From positions 1 to 39,175 of the forward strand of contig NZ_FUYX01000024.1 of assembly GCF_900168195.1 (NCBI RefSeq): a stretch of DNA of 39,175 nt, written 5' to 3'. How positions within the stretch are numbered: position 1 is the first letter of the stretch; every line of letters starts with the position of its first letter. A model generated the notes under the pieces. That model worked only from the letters and a program-made list of their open reading frames with translations, ran no database searches and was not told where the DNA came from. The translations under genes were made by a program, and so were the position numbers. The stretch comes from Allobosea thiooxidans. GTDB lineage: Bacteria; Pseudomonadota; Alphaproteobacteria; Rhizobiales; Beijerinckiaceae. Below are positions 27,440 through 35,890 of this stretch, in pieces.

Positions 27440-28468
27440 TCAATCCGCCCGGCTGCTGCGGCCGAGCCTAGCCAGCGTCCAGAGCGCACGGGTCGCGATG
27501 GCGCGGCCCATCTCCGCATTCTGACGCGTTCCCAGAATGGCGGTGCCGAGCAGGCCGACGGCCTCGTTCAGCCTGGCGACCGACCAGCTGTTCAAGGCGG
27601 CTTCCGTCGTCGCGATGCGCGGATAGGGCAGGCGCATGCCCGCCACGACTTCCCTGACCGGGCGCCCACCATCCACGCTCTGGCGTGCCTTGAGCAGCGC
27701 CAGTGCCTGGCGCAAAACGGCGCCGAGCATCACCCCTGGATCCAGCCCCTCGCTGCCGAGCTTCGCCTGGGCGAGGTCGAGGATCGGCAGCTTCCCGGCG
27801 AAGACGGCGTCGACCAGCATGGCCTGCTCGCGCTGCGCCGTGTCGCCGACGATCGCGTCGACGTGATCGGAAAGGACCGCCGGCTCGGTGCCGACAAAGA
27901 GCAGGAGCTTTTCGATCTCGCGACGGGAGGTTTGCCGGTCGCCGCCGAGGAGGCTCGCCAGGTGCTCGCGCGTGCTGCGGTCGATCGATTTGCCGGCGGC
28001 ACGGACCATCTCGTCGATGATCGTGCCGAGGTCGCGCGCGGCGTCGCCGTAACAGGGCACGGCGAGCGCCGTGCGGGCCTTCTCGCAGGCGGTGCGCAGC
28101 GGGTTCGAGCGCTGCAGGTCGCCGGCCTCGACGATGACGAGTGCGTCCTGGGACGGAGTGGTCAGCAGCGGCTCGACGGCCGCGAGCAGCGGCTTCGAGG
28201 TCGGCGAGACGCGGATGGCGCGTCGGCCGCCGAACAGGCCGATCGTATTGGCCTCGTCAGCCAGCTTCAGCGGATCGGCGGCGACCGCGTCCCCGTCCAT
28301 GCGGATCAGCTGGAAGGCATCCGTGGGGTCGTCGACGCTTCCTCGCGCCAGCGCGCCGGCACGCTCGGAAACCAGCCCGGCATCCGGCCCGTAGATCAGG
28401 ACGAGGCGCCAGGCCGGGTCGAGACGCGTCAGCGTCCGCTCGGCCTCATGCGCCTTGATCGCGACCAT
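27440..28468 (-). CDS. holA: DNA polymerase III delta subunit
   Basis: This gene encodes 342 aa. The fold is recognised from AWRLVLIYGPDAGLVSERA, a strand order as in AAA+ clamp-loader subunits, FGGRRAIRV, LVIVEAGDLQRSNPLRTACEKA, and CYGDAARDLGTII, then LGGDRQTSRREIEKLLLF. The delta subunit opens the beta sliding clamp; like other delta subunits it lacks a working P-loop. It is the last gene of leuS-lptE-holA, a pairing (lptE-holA) conserved in proteobacteria, with a 6-nt gap. Confidence 0.95.
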   Translation of the reverse strand: MVAIKAHEAERTLTRLDPAWRLVLIYGPDAGLVSERAGALARGSVDDPTDAFQLIRMDGDAVAADPLKLADEANTIGLFGGRRAIRVSPTSKPLLAAVEPLLTTPSQDALVIVEAGDLQRSNPLRTACEKARTALAVPCYGDAARDLGTIIDEMVRAAGKSIDRSTREHLASLLGGDRQTSRREIEKLLLFVGTEPAVLSDHVDAIVGDTAQREQAMLVDAVFAGKLPILDLAQAKLGSEGLDPGVMLGAVLRQALALLKARQSVDGGRPVREVVAGMRLPYPRIATTEAALNSWSVARLNEAVGLLGTAILGTRQNAEMGRAIATRALWTLARLGRSSRAD

Positions 28469-28474
28469 GGCCGG

Positions 28475-29008
28475 TCAGGAGACGAGATCGGCGGCGATCT
28501 GTCCCCGAACGATCGTGGCGAGGTTCTTGGCCGCGCGGATCTGCGCGTCGCGCGCCGCCCGCACTGTCGAGAAGCGCTGCGACGAACGCTCATAGGGCGA
28601 GCGGATCGAATTGGTGCCGGAGGAAACGACCTTGCCATCGTCGATGCGGACAAGCTTCCAGGTCGCAGTGGCGACGAGCACGGCCGAATCGGCGCGGCCA
28701 TTGGCATAGTCGACCGTGACCACCTCAACCGATTCCGACATGGTGGCCTCGAGCCTCAGCTTCTTCTGGGCATCCGGGTCGCCACTGCCGTCGAGCTCGA
28801 AGACGAGCTCGTTGCGGAAGTAATGTCCCATCAGGCCCTTGATCTCGGGGATCTCGATGCTGCGCATCGCCGTCTTGACGCTGCCGCCGACGGTGCTCGA
28901 GGTGTAGTCGGAGTAGAGCGGCTGGAAGCAGCCGCCGCCGAGCGCCGCAGCGAACAGCACAGCCGCCAGCAGCGTGCGGCGGGGGAGGGCGGCTTCAGAC
29001 GACGACAT
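28475..29008 (-). CDS. lptE: LPS assembly lipoprotein LptE
   Basis: This gene encodes 177 aa. The N-terminus RRTLLAAVLFAAALGGGCFQPLY is a lipoprotein signal with the lipidated Cys at position 27 (GGGC lipobox, slightly unusual at the -3 and -2 positions). The rest is a small alpha/beta protein with LRLEATMSES and VVTVDYANGRADS as typical stretches. LptE plugs the LptD barrel that inserts LPS in the outer membrane. Its position between leuS and holA is the usual proteobacterial order. It overlaps the leuS end by 14 nt, so its ribosome binding site is inside leuS. Confidence 0.88.
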   Translation of the reverse strand: MSSSEAALPRRTLLAAVLFAAALGGGCFQPLYSDYTSSTVGGSVKTAMRSIEIPEIKGLMGHYFRNELVFELDGSGDPDAQKKLRLEATMSESVEVVTVDYANGRADSAVLVATATWKLVRIDDGKVVSSGTNSIRSPYERSSQRFSTVRAARDAQIRAAKNLATIVRGQIAADLVS

Positions 29009-31619
29009 TCACGATTCTCCCCGGAACCACGATGATCTTGCGGATCGGGCGTCCTTCCAGAGCCCGCTGGACGGCGTCGCTGGCGCGCACCACCGCTTCA
29101 ACCGCCATGGTATCGGCATCGGCCGGAACCGTCACCTCTGCCCGCTTCTTGCCGTTGAGCTGCACCGGCAGGACGATGCTGTCGTCCTTCAGCAGCGCAG
29201 CGTCGGCCTGCGGCCACGACGCCTCGCCGGCGAGCCCCGGCAGGCTGAGGGCGTGCCAGCACTCCTCGGCCAGATGCGGCATCATCGGCGCCACAAGCTG
29301 GGTGACGATCGTGGCGGCCTCAAGGAGCGCGAAGGCGACGTCGTCGTCGAGTTCCGGCTTCTCGGCCGCCGCGTCGAGCGCCTTACCGATGGCGTTGGTC
29401 AGCGTGTAGACATGGGCGACGCAGCGGTTGAAGGCGAGCCGCTCGATATCGGCGCCGACGGCGTCGAGCGCGCGGTGGCTCGCCTTGCGCAGCGCCAGGG
29501 CCGCTTCACCGATCTGAGTGGGCTTGTCGGCCTTGCCGCCGGTGCGCTCGGCGATCTCGGCGACCATGCGCCAGAGACGCTGGACGAAGCGGGCGGCGCC
29601 CTGGACGCCCTCGTCGGTCCAGATCACGTCGCGATCCGGCGGCGAATCGGAGAGCATGAACCAACGCGCGGTGTCGGCGCCGTAGGAGGCGATGATGTCG
29701 TCGGGGTCCACGACGTTCTTCTTGGACTTCGACATCTTCTCGATCGAGCCGATCTCGATCGGGGCGCCGGTCTCGACGTCGAAGCCCTTGCGCTCGCTGC
29801 CGGAGACCTCGATGCGGACATTGCCCGGCTCGACCCAGTCGCCATTCGCGGCGCGGTAGGTCTCGTGCACGACCATGCCTTGGGTGAAGAGGCCGGCGAA
29901 GGGCTCGTCCAAGCCCGCATGGCCGGTCTTCTTCATGGCGCGGGTGAAGAAGCGCGAATAGAGCAGGTGCAGGATCGCGTGCTCGACGCCGCCGATATAC
30001 TGGTCGACAGGCAGGAAGCGGTCGACGGCCTTGCGGTCGGTCGGGCTCTCCGTCCGCCATGGGTCGGTGAAGCGGGCGAAGTACCAGGACGAATCGACGA
30101 AGGTGTCCATCGTGTCCGTCTCGCGGCGGGCCTCCTTGCCGCATTGCGGGCAGGCGACATGCTTCCAGCTCGGATGATGGTCGAGCGGGTTGCCCGGCTT
30201 GTCGAAGGAGACGTCGTCGGGCAGCTGCACCGGCAGATCCGCGTCCGGCACCGGAACCGTTCCGCAGCTGGAACAATGGATGACCGGGATCGGGCAGCCC
30301 CAGTAGCGCTGGCGCGAGACGCCCCAGTCGCGCAGGCGGAAATTGACCTTGCGCCGGCCGACCGGGCTGTTGCCGCGGATCTCGCTTTCGAGCCGGCGGG
30401 CAACCTCCTCCTTGGCCTCGGCGATGGTCATACCGTCGAGGAACCGCGAATTGATCATGCGGCCATCGCCGTCATAGGCCTCGTCGGTGACGACGAAGCC
30501 GGCCGGATCGGTGCCCTCGGGCGCTACCACCGGGGTATTGCCCAGGCCATACTTGTTGACGAAGTCGAGGTCGCGCTGGTCATGCGCCGGGCAGCCGAAG
30601 ATGGCGCCGGTGCCGTATTCCATCAGGACGAAGTTCGCGACATAGACCGGCAGCGTCCAGTTCGGATCGAACGGATGCACGGCGCGCAGGCCTGTGTCGA
30701 AACCAAGCTTCTCGGCCTTGTCGATGGCTTCCTGCGCCGTGCCGGTGCGCTTGCACTCCTCGATGAAGGCTTGCAGCGACGGGCTCTTCGCCGCGATGGC
30801 CTTGGCGATCGGATGGTCGGGGGCGACGGCGATGAACTTGGCGCCGAACAGCGTGTCGGGACGGGTGGTGTAAACCTCGACCTCGTCCTGTCCGGCCCCA
30901 TTCGATTCGAGAGCGAAACGAACCAGCAGGCCTTCGGAGCGGCCGATCCAGTTCTTCTGCATCAGTCGGACCTTGTCCGGCCAGCGAGTCAGCCCGTCGA
31001 GCGCCTCGTTCAGCTCCTCGCCGAATTCGGTGATCTTGAAGAACCACTGGGTCAGCTCGCGGATCTCGACCGGGGCGCCGGAGCGCCAGCCGCGCCCGTC
31101 GATGACCTGCTCATTGGCGAGCACGGTCTCGTCGACCGGGTCCCAGTTGACCTTGGCGGTCTTGCGGTCGACCAGCCCGGCCTTGAGGAAGTCCAGGAAC
31201 ATCTTCTGCTGGTGGCGGTAGTAGCTGGGGTCGCAGGTTGCGAGCTCGCGGCTCCAGTCGAGCGACAGGCCCATCGACTTGAGCTGCTTGCGCATCGTCG
31301 CGATGTTCTCATAGGTCCATTCGCGCGGATGGACCTTCTTCTGCTTGGCGGCGTTCTCGGCTGGCAGGCCGAAGGCGTCCCAGCCCATCGGGTGCAGCAC
31401 CGCGAAGCCCTTGGCCCGCTTGTAGCGCGCCACCACATCGCCCATCGCGTAGTTGCGGACATGGCCCATATGGATGCGCCCCGACGGATAGGGGAACATC
31501 TCGAGGACATAGTAGCTCGGCCGCGCGTCGTCGTTCCTCGTCTCGAAAAGCTTGCGCTCCTCCCAGACGGTGCGCCATTTCGGCTCGGACTCTTTCGGGT
31601 TGTAACGTTCGGCGGCCAT
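28995..31619 (-). CDS. leuS: Leucyl-tRNA synthetase
   Basis: This gene encodes 874 aa. Class I signatures are HMGH (50-53) in PYPSGRIHMGHVRNYAMGD and KMSKS (628-632) in EKMSKSKKNVVDPDD. The CP1 editing domain contains VEVYTTRPDTLFGAKFIAVA and the conserved GTGAIFGCPAHDQRD (editing site). The zinc-like finger motif CPQCGKEARRETDTMDTFVD is present. It charges tRNA-Leu. The ATG at 31619 gives the family's start (MAAERYNPKE). It is divergent from the PLP-homeostasis gene across 153 bp, where I see no other gene. Confidence 0.98.
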   Translation of the reverse strand: MAAERYNPKESEPKWRTVWEERKLFETRNDDARPSYYVLEMFPYPSGRIHMGHVRNYAMGDVVARYKRAKGFAVLHPMGWDAFGLPAENAAKQKKVHPREWTYENIATMRKQLKSMGLSLDWSRELATCDPSYYRHQQKMFLDFLKAGLVDRKTAKVNWDPVDETVLANEQVIDGRGWRSGAPVEIRELTQWFFKITEFGEELNEALDGLTRWPDKVRLMQKNWIGRSEGLLVRFALESNGAGQDEVEVYTTRPDTLFGAKFIAVAPDHPIAKAIAAKSPSLQAFIEECKRTGTAQEAIDKAEKLGFDTGLRAVHPFDPNWTLPVYVANFVLMEYGTGAIFGCPAHDQRDLDFVNKYGLGNTPVVAPEGTDPAGFVVTDEAYDGDGRMINSRFLDGMTIAEAKEEVARRLESEIRGNSPVGRRKVNFRLRDWGVSRQRYWGCPIPVIHCSSCGTVPVPDADLPVQLPDDVSFDKPGNPLDHHPSWKHVACPQCGKEARRETDTMDTFVDSSWYFARFTDPWRTESPTDRKAVDRFLPVDQYIGGVEHAILHLLYSRFFTRAMKKTGHAGLDEPFAGLFTQGMVVHETYRAANGDWVEPGNVRIEVSGSERKGFDVETGAPIEIGSIEKMSKSKKNVVDPDDIIASYGADTARWFMLSDSPPDRDVIWTDEGVQGAARFVQRLWRMVAEIAERTGGKADKPTQIGEAALALRKASHRALDAVGADIERLAFNRCVAHVYTLTNAIGKALDAAAEKPELDDDVAFALLEAATIVTQLVAPMMPHLAEECWHALSLPGLAGEASWPQADAALLKDDSIVLPVQLNGKKRAEVTVPADADTMAVEAVVRASDAVQRALEGRPIRKIIVVPGRIVNVVV

Positions 31620-31772
31620 GTCAGCGGGCAATTCTTGCGAGTTTGCCGGCTCCCGGAGGCAGGCCGGCGCAGGGGCTGAATGCAAAAACCGGATGTCGGA
31701 ATCTTGCAACCTGCTCTAGGACACCATTGCGCGCACGGGGTCAACGGCGCGCAGGGCATGAGAGGCTGGCAG

Positions 31773-32438
31773 ATGAGCGATACGGTTACGCGTTTGGCTG
31801 AAATCCGGGCTGCGATCGGCCGCGCCGAGCGCGATTTCGGGCGCAAGCCGGGCTCGGTGGCGCTGGTCGCGGTTTCCAAGACCAAGCCGGCGGAACAGGT
31901 TACGGAAGCTCTGGAGGCCGGGCAGCGCGTCTTCGGCGAGAACTACGTCCAGGAGGCCAAGACGAAGTGGCCGGCGCTGAAGGAGCGCTTCCCGGATGTC
32001 GAGCTGCACATGATCGGGCCGCTGCAATCGAACAAGGCGCGCGACGCGGTCGAGCTTTTCGACGTGATCCAGTCGCTCGACCGGGAAAGCCTGGCGAAGG
32101 AACTGGCGCGCGAGATCGCGCGGCTCGGCCGGACGCCGCGGCTTTTCGTCCAGGTCAACACCGGCGAGGAGCCGCAGAAGGGCGGCGTCATGCCGACCGA
32201 GGTCGACGCCTTCCTGGCGCGCTGCCGGGACGTTCACGGTCTCGCGATCGAAGGGCTGATGTGCATCCCGCCGGCGGAGGACGCGCCCTCCCCGCATTTC
32301 GGCCTGCTCGCCAAGATCGCCGCCCGCAACGGGCTCAAGGGCCTGTCGATGGGCATGAGCGCCGATTACGAGGCCGCGATCCAGCTCGGCGCGACCCATG
32401 TGCGCGTCGGCAGCGCCATCTTCGGCGCGCGGGGTTAG
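31773..32438 (+). CDS. YggS/PLPBP-family pyridoxal phosphate homeostasis protein
   Basis: This gene encodes 221 aa. The PLP-binding Lys36 is in VALVAVSKTKPAE, followed by FGENYVQEAKTKWPAL, LHMIGPLQSNKA, VQSLDRESL-like, FVQVNTGEEPQKGG, MCIPP and GLSMGMSADYEAAIQLGATHVRVGSAIFG. The fold is a TIM barrel as in alanine racemase N-domains. The protein balances vitamin B6 pools and affects amino-acid metabolism when lost. The ATG at 31773 has GAGAGG upstream. It stands alone, opposite leuS, and is followed by a palindromic repeat. Confidence 0.95.
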   Translation: MSDTVTRLAEIRAAIGRAERDFGRKPGSVALVAVSKTKPAEQVTEALEAGQRVFGENYVQEAKTKWPALKERFPDVELHMIGPLQSNKARDAVELFDVIQSLDRESLAKELAREIARLGRTPRLFVQVNTGEEPQKGGVMPTEVDAFLARCRDVHGLAIEGLMCIPPAEDAPSPHFGLLAKIAARNGLKGLSMGMSADYEAAIQLGATHVRVGSAIFGARG

Positions 32439-32445
32439 TTCAGGC

Positions 32446-32546
32446 GTCATGCTCGGGCTTGACCCGAGCATCTCATGCCGAAGGAGGCTCTGCACCCGCC
32501 CGTCAGGAGATTCTCGGGTCTGCGCTTCGCTTCGCCCGAGAATGAC
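32446..32546. repeat. GTCAT-bounded extragenic palindromic element C
   Basis: The element is bounded by GTCAT (32446) and ATGAC (32546). GCTCGGG (32451-32457) pairs with CCCGAGC (32463-32469), and ATTCTCGGG (32510-32518) pairs with CCCGAGAAT (32535-32543). It has the same bounds and two-hairpin design as element A, and sits between convergent genes. Confidence 0.75.
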
Positions 32547-32554
32547 GGCCTGAT

Positions 32555-32935
32555 TTACTTCAACGGCTCGCCGACATCGATGCGGTTGCCGTCCGGATCC
32601 TCGAAGACGAAGGCGCGCAGGCCGTAGTCCTTGTCGCGCAGGCCCTTGACGATGCGCAGGCCGCGCGCACGGACGACGGCGTGCACGGCATCGATATCAT
32701 CGACCTGCATATGCGCGACGTTGAAGGGCGCCGGCTTGTGGCCGGGCTGGAGTGTCAGGTGCAGCTCGGCCGCGTCGCGCTTCAGGATCATGAAGCCGAC
32801 GGGATTGCCGTTCTCGAAGGTTTTCCGGAGGTCGAAGGCGCCGATGTAGAAGTCGCAGGCACGTGCCATGTCGGCGACAGGCAACATGGCGGCGATCCGC
32901 CCGAAGCGGAGGCCGGAAGAGACCGAATCAGTCAT
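32555..32935 (-). CDS. VOC-family (glyoxalase/bleomycin-resistance fold) protein
   Basis: This gene encodes 126 aa. It shows the paired beta-alpha-beta-beta-beta pattern of one vicinal-oxygen-chelate unit: AAMLPVADMARACDFYIGAFDLR, AELHLTL, NVAHMQVDDIDAVHAVVRARG, and ending RAFVFEDPDGNRIDVGEP. Metal-ligand candidates are the His and Glu near residues 59 and 123. Bleomycin-resistance or dioxygenase-like relatives are common; the function is unknown. It is isolated between the repeat and the L,D-transpeptidase gene on the same strand, 115 nt downstream of the latter. I see no other gene in that gap. Confidence 0.85.
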   Translation of the reverse strand: MTDSVSSGLRFGRIAAMLPVADMARACDFYIGAFDLRKTFENGNPVGFMILKRDAAELHLTLQPGHKPAPFNVAHMQVDDIDAVHAVVRARGLRIVKGLRDKDYGLRAFVFEDPDGNRIDVGEPLK

Positions 32936-33050
32936 CGCAGTTCTCGAATTGGGAGCGGCGCGGCGATGCAGGACGGTGCCCGAATGCGACGGCCGGTTCC
33001 GGAAAGGATGGTCGAGACGGTGCTCGCTGCCGCTTCTAGCCGAATTGGCC

Positions 33051-33605
33051 CTACCTGACCAGAATCCGGCAATGCCGCGCCAGCCGCGGCAGCACCTTGG
33101 CGAAGACGTGGCGTTCGACGGCGACGCAGCCGGCTGTGGGCGTGAAGCCCGGGCGGGCGAGATGCCAGAAGATCGCGCTGCCGCGCCCGCGAATCACCGG
33201 GCGGTCGTTCCAGCCGAGCTCGACGACGACGTCATAGAGATGGTCCTCGCGCTGGAGGCGTTCCTCGGCCTCGCCGGGCGGGCGGTCGATCAGGCGGTTG
33301 TAGCGGCGATCGGCCCGGTCGTCGCACCAGGCGTCACGCGGCCCGATCCGCTTCAGCGGCAGCAGCGTGCGTGGCCGCGGCAGGCGGTCGGCCCGATAGA
33401 AGACACCGCGCAGCGGCAGGGCGGTGCGCGGTGTGCCGCCGTCGCCCTCGCGCTTGTCGGTGCGGATGCCGGAGCGGCCGAGCGCACAGGGGAACACCGT
33501 CCCGCCTGCGACGAGGAAGCCCTTGCGGCGATCATGAACGGAGGCGAAGACGCGCAGCGACGACAGTTTGCGCGGGCCGGCGAGGGAGGACGGGCGGTTT
33601 CTCAC
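33051..33605 (-). CDS. L,D-transpeptidase (YkuD domain) family protein
   Basis: This gene encodes 184 aa from a GTG at 33605. The catalytic domain is recognised from the order HDRRKGFLVAGGTVFPCALGRSGI, KREGDGGTPRTALPLRGVFYR, YDVVVELGWNDRPVIRGRGS, and AIFWHLARPGFTPTAGCVAVE, with His148 and the nucleophile Cys160 in the T-x-G-C motif. Members cross-link peptidoglycan or tether lipoproteins. No signal peptide is visible from this start, so export is uncertain; the compact form resembles the DUF-type L,D-transpeptidases common in Rhizobiales. It is divergent from cenR by about 80 bp, a placement that suggests control by CenR. Confidence 0.85.
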   Translation of the reverse strand: MRNRPSSLAGPRKLSSLRVFASVHDRRKGFLVAGGTVFPCALGRSGIRTDKREGDGGTPRTALPLRGVFYRADRLPRPRTLLPLKRIGPRDAWCDDRADRRYNRLIDRPPGEAEERLQREDHLYDVVVELGWNDRPVIRGRGSAIFWHLARPGFTPTAGCVAVERHVFAKVLPRLARHCRILVR

Positions 33606-33686
33606 GGGGATTCCAGGCTGCCTGACTTGCGATGACGACTCAGCGGGCTCATGTTGCCTTAACGATTGCGTGCGAGCGAACCATCC

Positions 33687-34373
33687 ATGTCCGTCGTCCA
33701 TCATATTCTCCTGGTCGATGACGACCAGACCCTGCGCGATGCCCTGGCGGAGCAGCTGGCCCTCTATGAGGAGTTCCGGCTGTCGACGGCCGCCACCGCG
33801 TCGGGGGCGGTGAAGGCGGTGCAGGGCGAGCGCGTCGATCTCGTGGTCATGGATGTCGGGCTGCCCGACATGGACGGGCGTGAAGCCGTCAAGGTGATGC
33901 GCAAGAACGGCTTCAAGAGCCCGGTCGTGATGCTGACGGCGCAAGGGTCGGATGCCGACACCGTGCTGGGGCTGGAAGCCGGCGCCAACGACTATGTGGT
34001 GAAGCCGTTCAAGTTCGCCGTGCTGCTGGCGCGCATCCGCGCGCATTTGCGGCAATATGAAGCGAGCGAGGACGCGATCTTTCAGGTCGGTCCCTACACC
34101 TTCCACCCCGGATCGAAGCTCCTCGTCAGCGAAAAGGGTTCGAAGACCAAGCTCACCGAGAAGGAAACCGCGATCCTGCGCTTCCTCTATCGTGCGGGTC
34201 GGAAGCCGATCGCGCGCGAGGTGTTGCTGCAGGAAGTCTGGGGCTACAACAGCCAGGTCACGACCCACACGCTCGAAACTCATATTTACCGGCTGCGCCA
34301 GAAAATCGAACCCGATCCGGGCAATGCCCGCCTGCTCGTGACCGATGCCGGCGGCTACCGGCTGAATCCCTGA
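33687..34373 (+). CDS. cenR: OmpR-family response regulator, CenR/OtpR type
   Basis: This gene encodes 228 aa. The receiver domain has DDD near the start, the phosphorylated Asp56 in LVVMDVGLPDMDG, Thr84 in VVMLTAQ and Lys106 in YVVKPF. The winged-helix output domain has LTEKETAILRFLYRAG, REVLLQEVWGYN and TTHTLETHIYRLRQKIEPDP. It strongly resembles the CenR/OtpR regulators of Caulobacter and Brucella, which are important for envelope integrity and growth. No histidine kinase gene is adjacent. The next gene, a cyclic-nucleotide-binding protein, starts 3 nt after its stop; the same pairing is described in Brucella (otpR). The start could also be the upstream GTG at 33666. Confidence 0.85.
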   Translation: MSVVHHILLVDDDQTLRDALAEQLALYEEFRLSTAATASGAVKAVQGERVDLVVMDVGLPDMDGREAVKVMRKNGFKSPVVMLTAQGSDADTVLGLEAGANDYVVKPFKFAVLLARIRAHLRQYEASEDAIFQVGPYTFHPGSKLLVSEKGSKTKLTEKETAILRFLYRAGRKPIAREVLLQEVWGYNSQVTTHTLETHIYRLRQKIEPDPGNARLLVTDAGGYRLNP

Positions 34374-34376
34374 CGG

Positions 34377-34841
34377 ATGGCACTCGACGACGACATGGCC
34401 CTGCTGGGCCGGCAGCCGCTGCTGAGCCTGATGGAACGCGATGCGTTGAGGCTGCTCGCCTTTGCGGCCGAAAGCCGCATCCTGCGTGCCGGCGACGTGG
34501 TGTTCCGCGCCGGCGAGCCCTCGGACGGAGCCATTCTGGTGGTCTCCGGCGCGATCGCCATCACGACGCAGGAAGACGGCCAGCCGGCCGAGGAGATCGT
34601 TGGCCCCGGCGCGATGATCGGCGAGCTCGCCCTCTTCACTTCGCTGCCGCGGCAGGTCACCGCGATCGCGCGCGAACCGACGCAAGTCATGCGGCTGCCA
34701 CGCAGCGTGATGCGGCGCGTGCTCGGCGAATCGCCGGATTCGGCGGAAGCGATCATGGCGGCGATTGGCGATCGCCTGCGCGGCTTTGTCGGAGAGCTGA
34801 AGGCGGTCGAGCACGCGCTCGGGGCGATCGACCGGAAATAG
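34377..34841 (+). CDS. Stand-alone cyclic-nucleotide-binding (CRP-like effector) protein
   Basis: This gene encodes 154 aa. A single cNMP-binding domain covers nearly the whole protein, with LRAGDVVFRAGEPSDGAILVVSGAIAI and the phosphate-binding cassette GELALF...R (residues 82-92). A C-terminal helix follows, but no DNA-binding HTH. It therefore probably acts by protein contacts, in the manner of the regulatory subunit of a cAMP-dependent kinase, as its Brucella counterpart is annotated. It is 3 nt after cenR and clearly cotranscribed, suggesting it tunes CenR or its output. Ligand (cAMP or other) unproven. Confidence 0.8.
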   Translation: MALDDDMALLGRQPLLSLMERDALRLLAFAAESRILRAGDVVFRAGEPSDGAILVVSGAIAITTQEDGQPAEEIVGPGAMIGELALFTSLPRQVTAIAREPTQVMRLPRSVMRRVLGESPDSAEAIMAAIGDRLRGFVGELKAVEHALGAIDRK

Positions 34842-34853
34842 CTGTCCGCCTCC

Positions 34854-35846
34854 CTAGGACGAAGGCGGGTGCCGGGCGGCGCGGATCGCGGCGAAGCGTG
34901 GCCAGAGGCTGTTGACGCACAAGCCGGAGAGCACCAGCCCGGCCGCAGCGAACTTCCAGCCGGGCAAGGGTTCGCCAAGCCAGATGGCGGCGGCACCCAT
35001 TCCGAAGACCGGAACCAGCAGGGAGGTCGGCGCGACGGTGGCGGCGGCATAGCGCGAGAGCAGCCAGCCCCAGACGGCATAGCCGAACATGACGTTGCCG
35101 ACCGCCTGCCAGATCGCGGCGGCCCAGGCGACCGGCGGCGCACCGGCGAGCCCGTCCCGAATCGCCGGCCAGCCTTCGATGAACCATGACAGGGCGAGCA
35201 GCGGCGGTATCGCGAACATGCTGGTCCAGACGACATAGGCGAGCATGTCGACCTTGGGCGTGCTGCGCGCCACGATGTTGCCGGCGGCCCAGCAGAAGGC
35301 GGCGCCGAGCACGAGGACGATGCCGAGCGGCGTGGTCGAGCCGTCGGTATGCCAGAGAATGACACCGATCCCGACCGCAGCGAGCAGCAGCCCGGCGATC
35401 TGGAAGGGTTGCACGCGCTCATGCGTGATCGCAGCCGCCAGCAGGATGGTGAAGAAGGGCTGCGATTGCACCACCAGCGAAGCGAGCCCCGCCGCGATGA
35501 AGCCCTTGATGGCGAAGAACAGCAGGCCGAACTGGCCGGCACCGATCAGCACGCCATAAGCGGCGAGCTTGCTCCAGGGCACGGCCGGTCGCCGGAGGAA
35601 AAACACGGCGGGCAGCAGCGCGAAGGTGAAGCGCAGGCAGGCGAAGAGCAGCGGCGGGAAGTGCTCGACGCCGATATGGATGACGACGAAATTGGTGCCC
35701 CACACCACCATCACCGCGAGGGTGAGCAGCGCGTCGCGCAGGGAGAGCGAGGTGGGGAGCGGGGAATGCACCGGTTGGGCCGCGGCAATGAAAACCGCCG
35801 CGGCTATATCACGCTGCGCCGGCGGGCCGTTAGGACGGTCCGGCAT
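34854..35846 (-). CDS. EamA/DMT-superfamily transporter
   Basis: This gene encodes 330 aa with about ten hydrophobic helices in two EamA repeats: the first from LTLAVMVVWGTNFVVIHIGV through GLASLVVQSQPFFTILLAAAI, the second from GIVLVLGAAFCWAAGNIVARS to SLLVPVFGMGAAAIWLGEPL. The type resembles RhaT/YdcZ-like or amino-acid/metabolite exporters such as EamA and YddG. The substrate cannot be assigned. The annotated ATG gives an N-terminal extension of about 35 residues; a GTG at about 35768 would be closer to the first helix. It is 44 nt after xthA on the same strand. Confidence 0.87.
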   Translation of the reverse strand: MPDRPNGPPAQRDIAAAVFIAAAQPVHSPLPTSLSLRDALLTLAVMVVWGTNFVVIHIGVEHFPPLLFACLRFTFALLPAVFFLRRPAVPWSKLAAYGVLIGAGQFGLLFFAIKGFIAAGLASLVVQSQPFFTILLAAAITHERVQPFQIAGLLLAAVGIGVILWHTDGSTTPLGIVLVLGAAFCWAAGNIVARSTPKVDMLAYVVWTSMFAIPPLLALSWFIEGWPAIRDGLAGAPPVAWAAAIWQAVGNVMFGYAVWGWLLSRYAAATVAPTSLLVPVFGMGAAAIWLGEPLPGWKFAAAGLVLSGLCVNSLWPRFAAIRAARHPPSS

Positions 35847-35890
35847 GGCGGAAGCGCTACCCGCTCACGAAGCGTGCTGAATCCGTCCGG

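Noticed and set aside
28974..31679. A 901-residue open frame antisense to leuS, and a 680-residue one antisense to pnp (2838-4880)
   Set aside because: Both are compositional shadows of high-GC codon bias: low-complexity Asp/Arg/Leu/Val-rich translations without any recognisable motif, fully overlapping certain genes.
33606..34814. N-terminal extension of the L,D-transpeptidase through cenR and the cNMP gene
   Set aside because: The extension is an antisense shadow of two well-supported genes; the domain itself starts near 33605.
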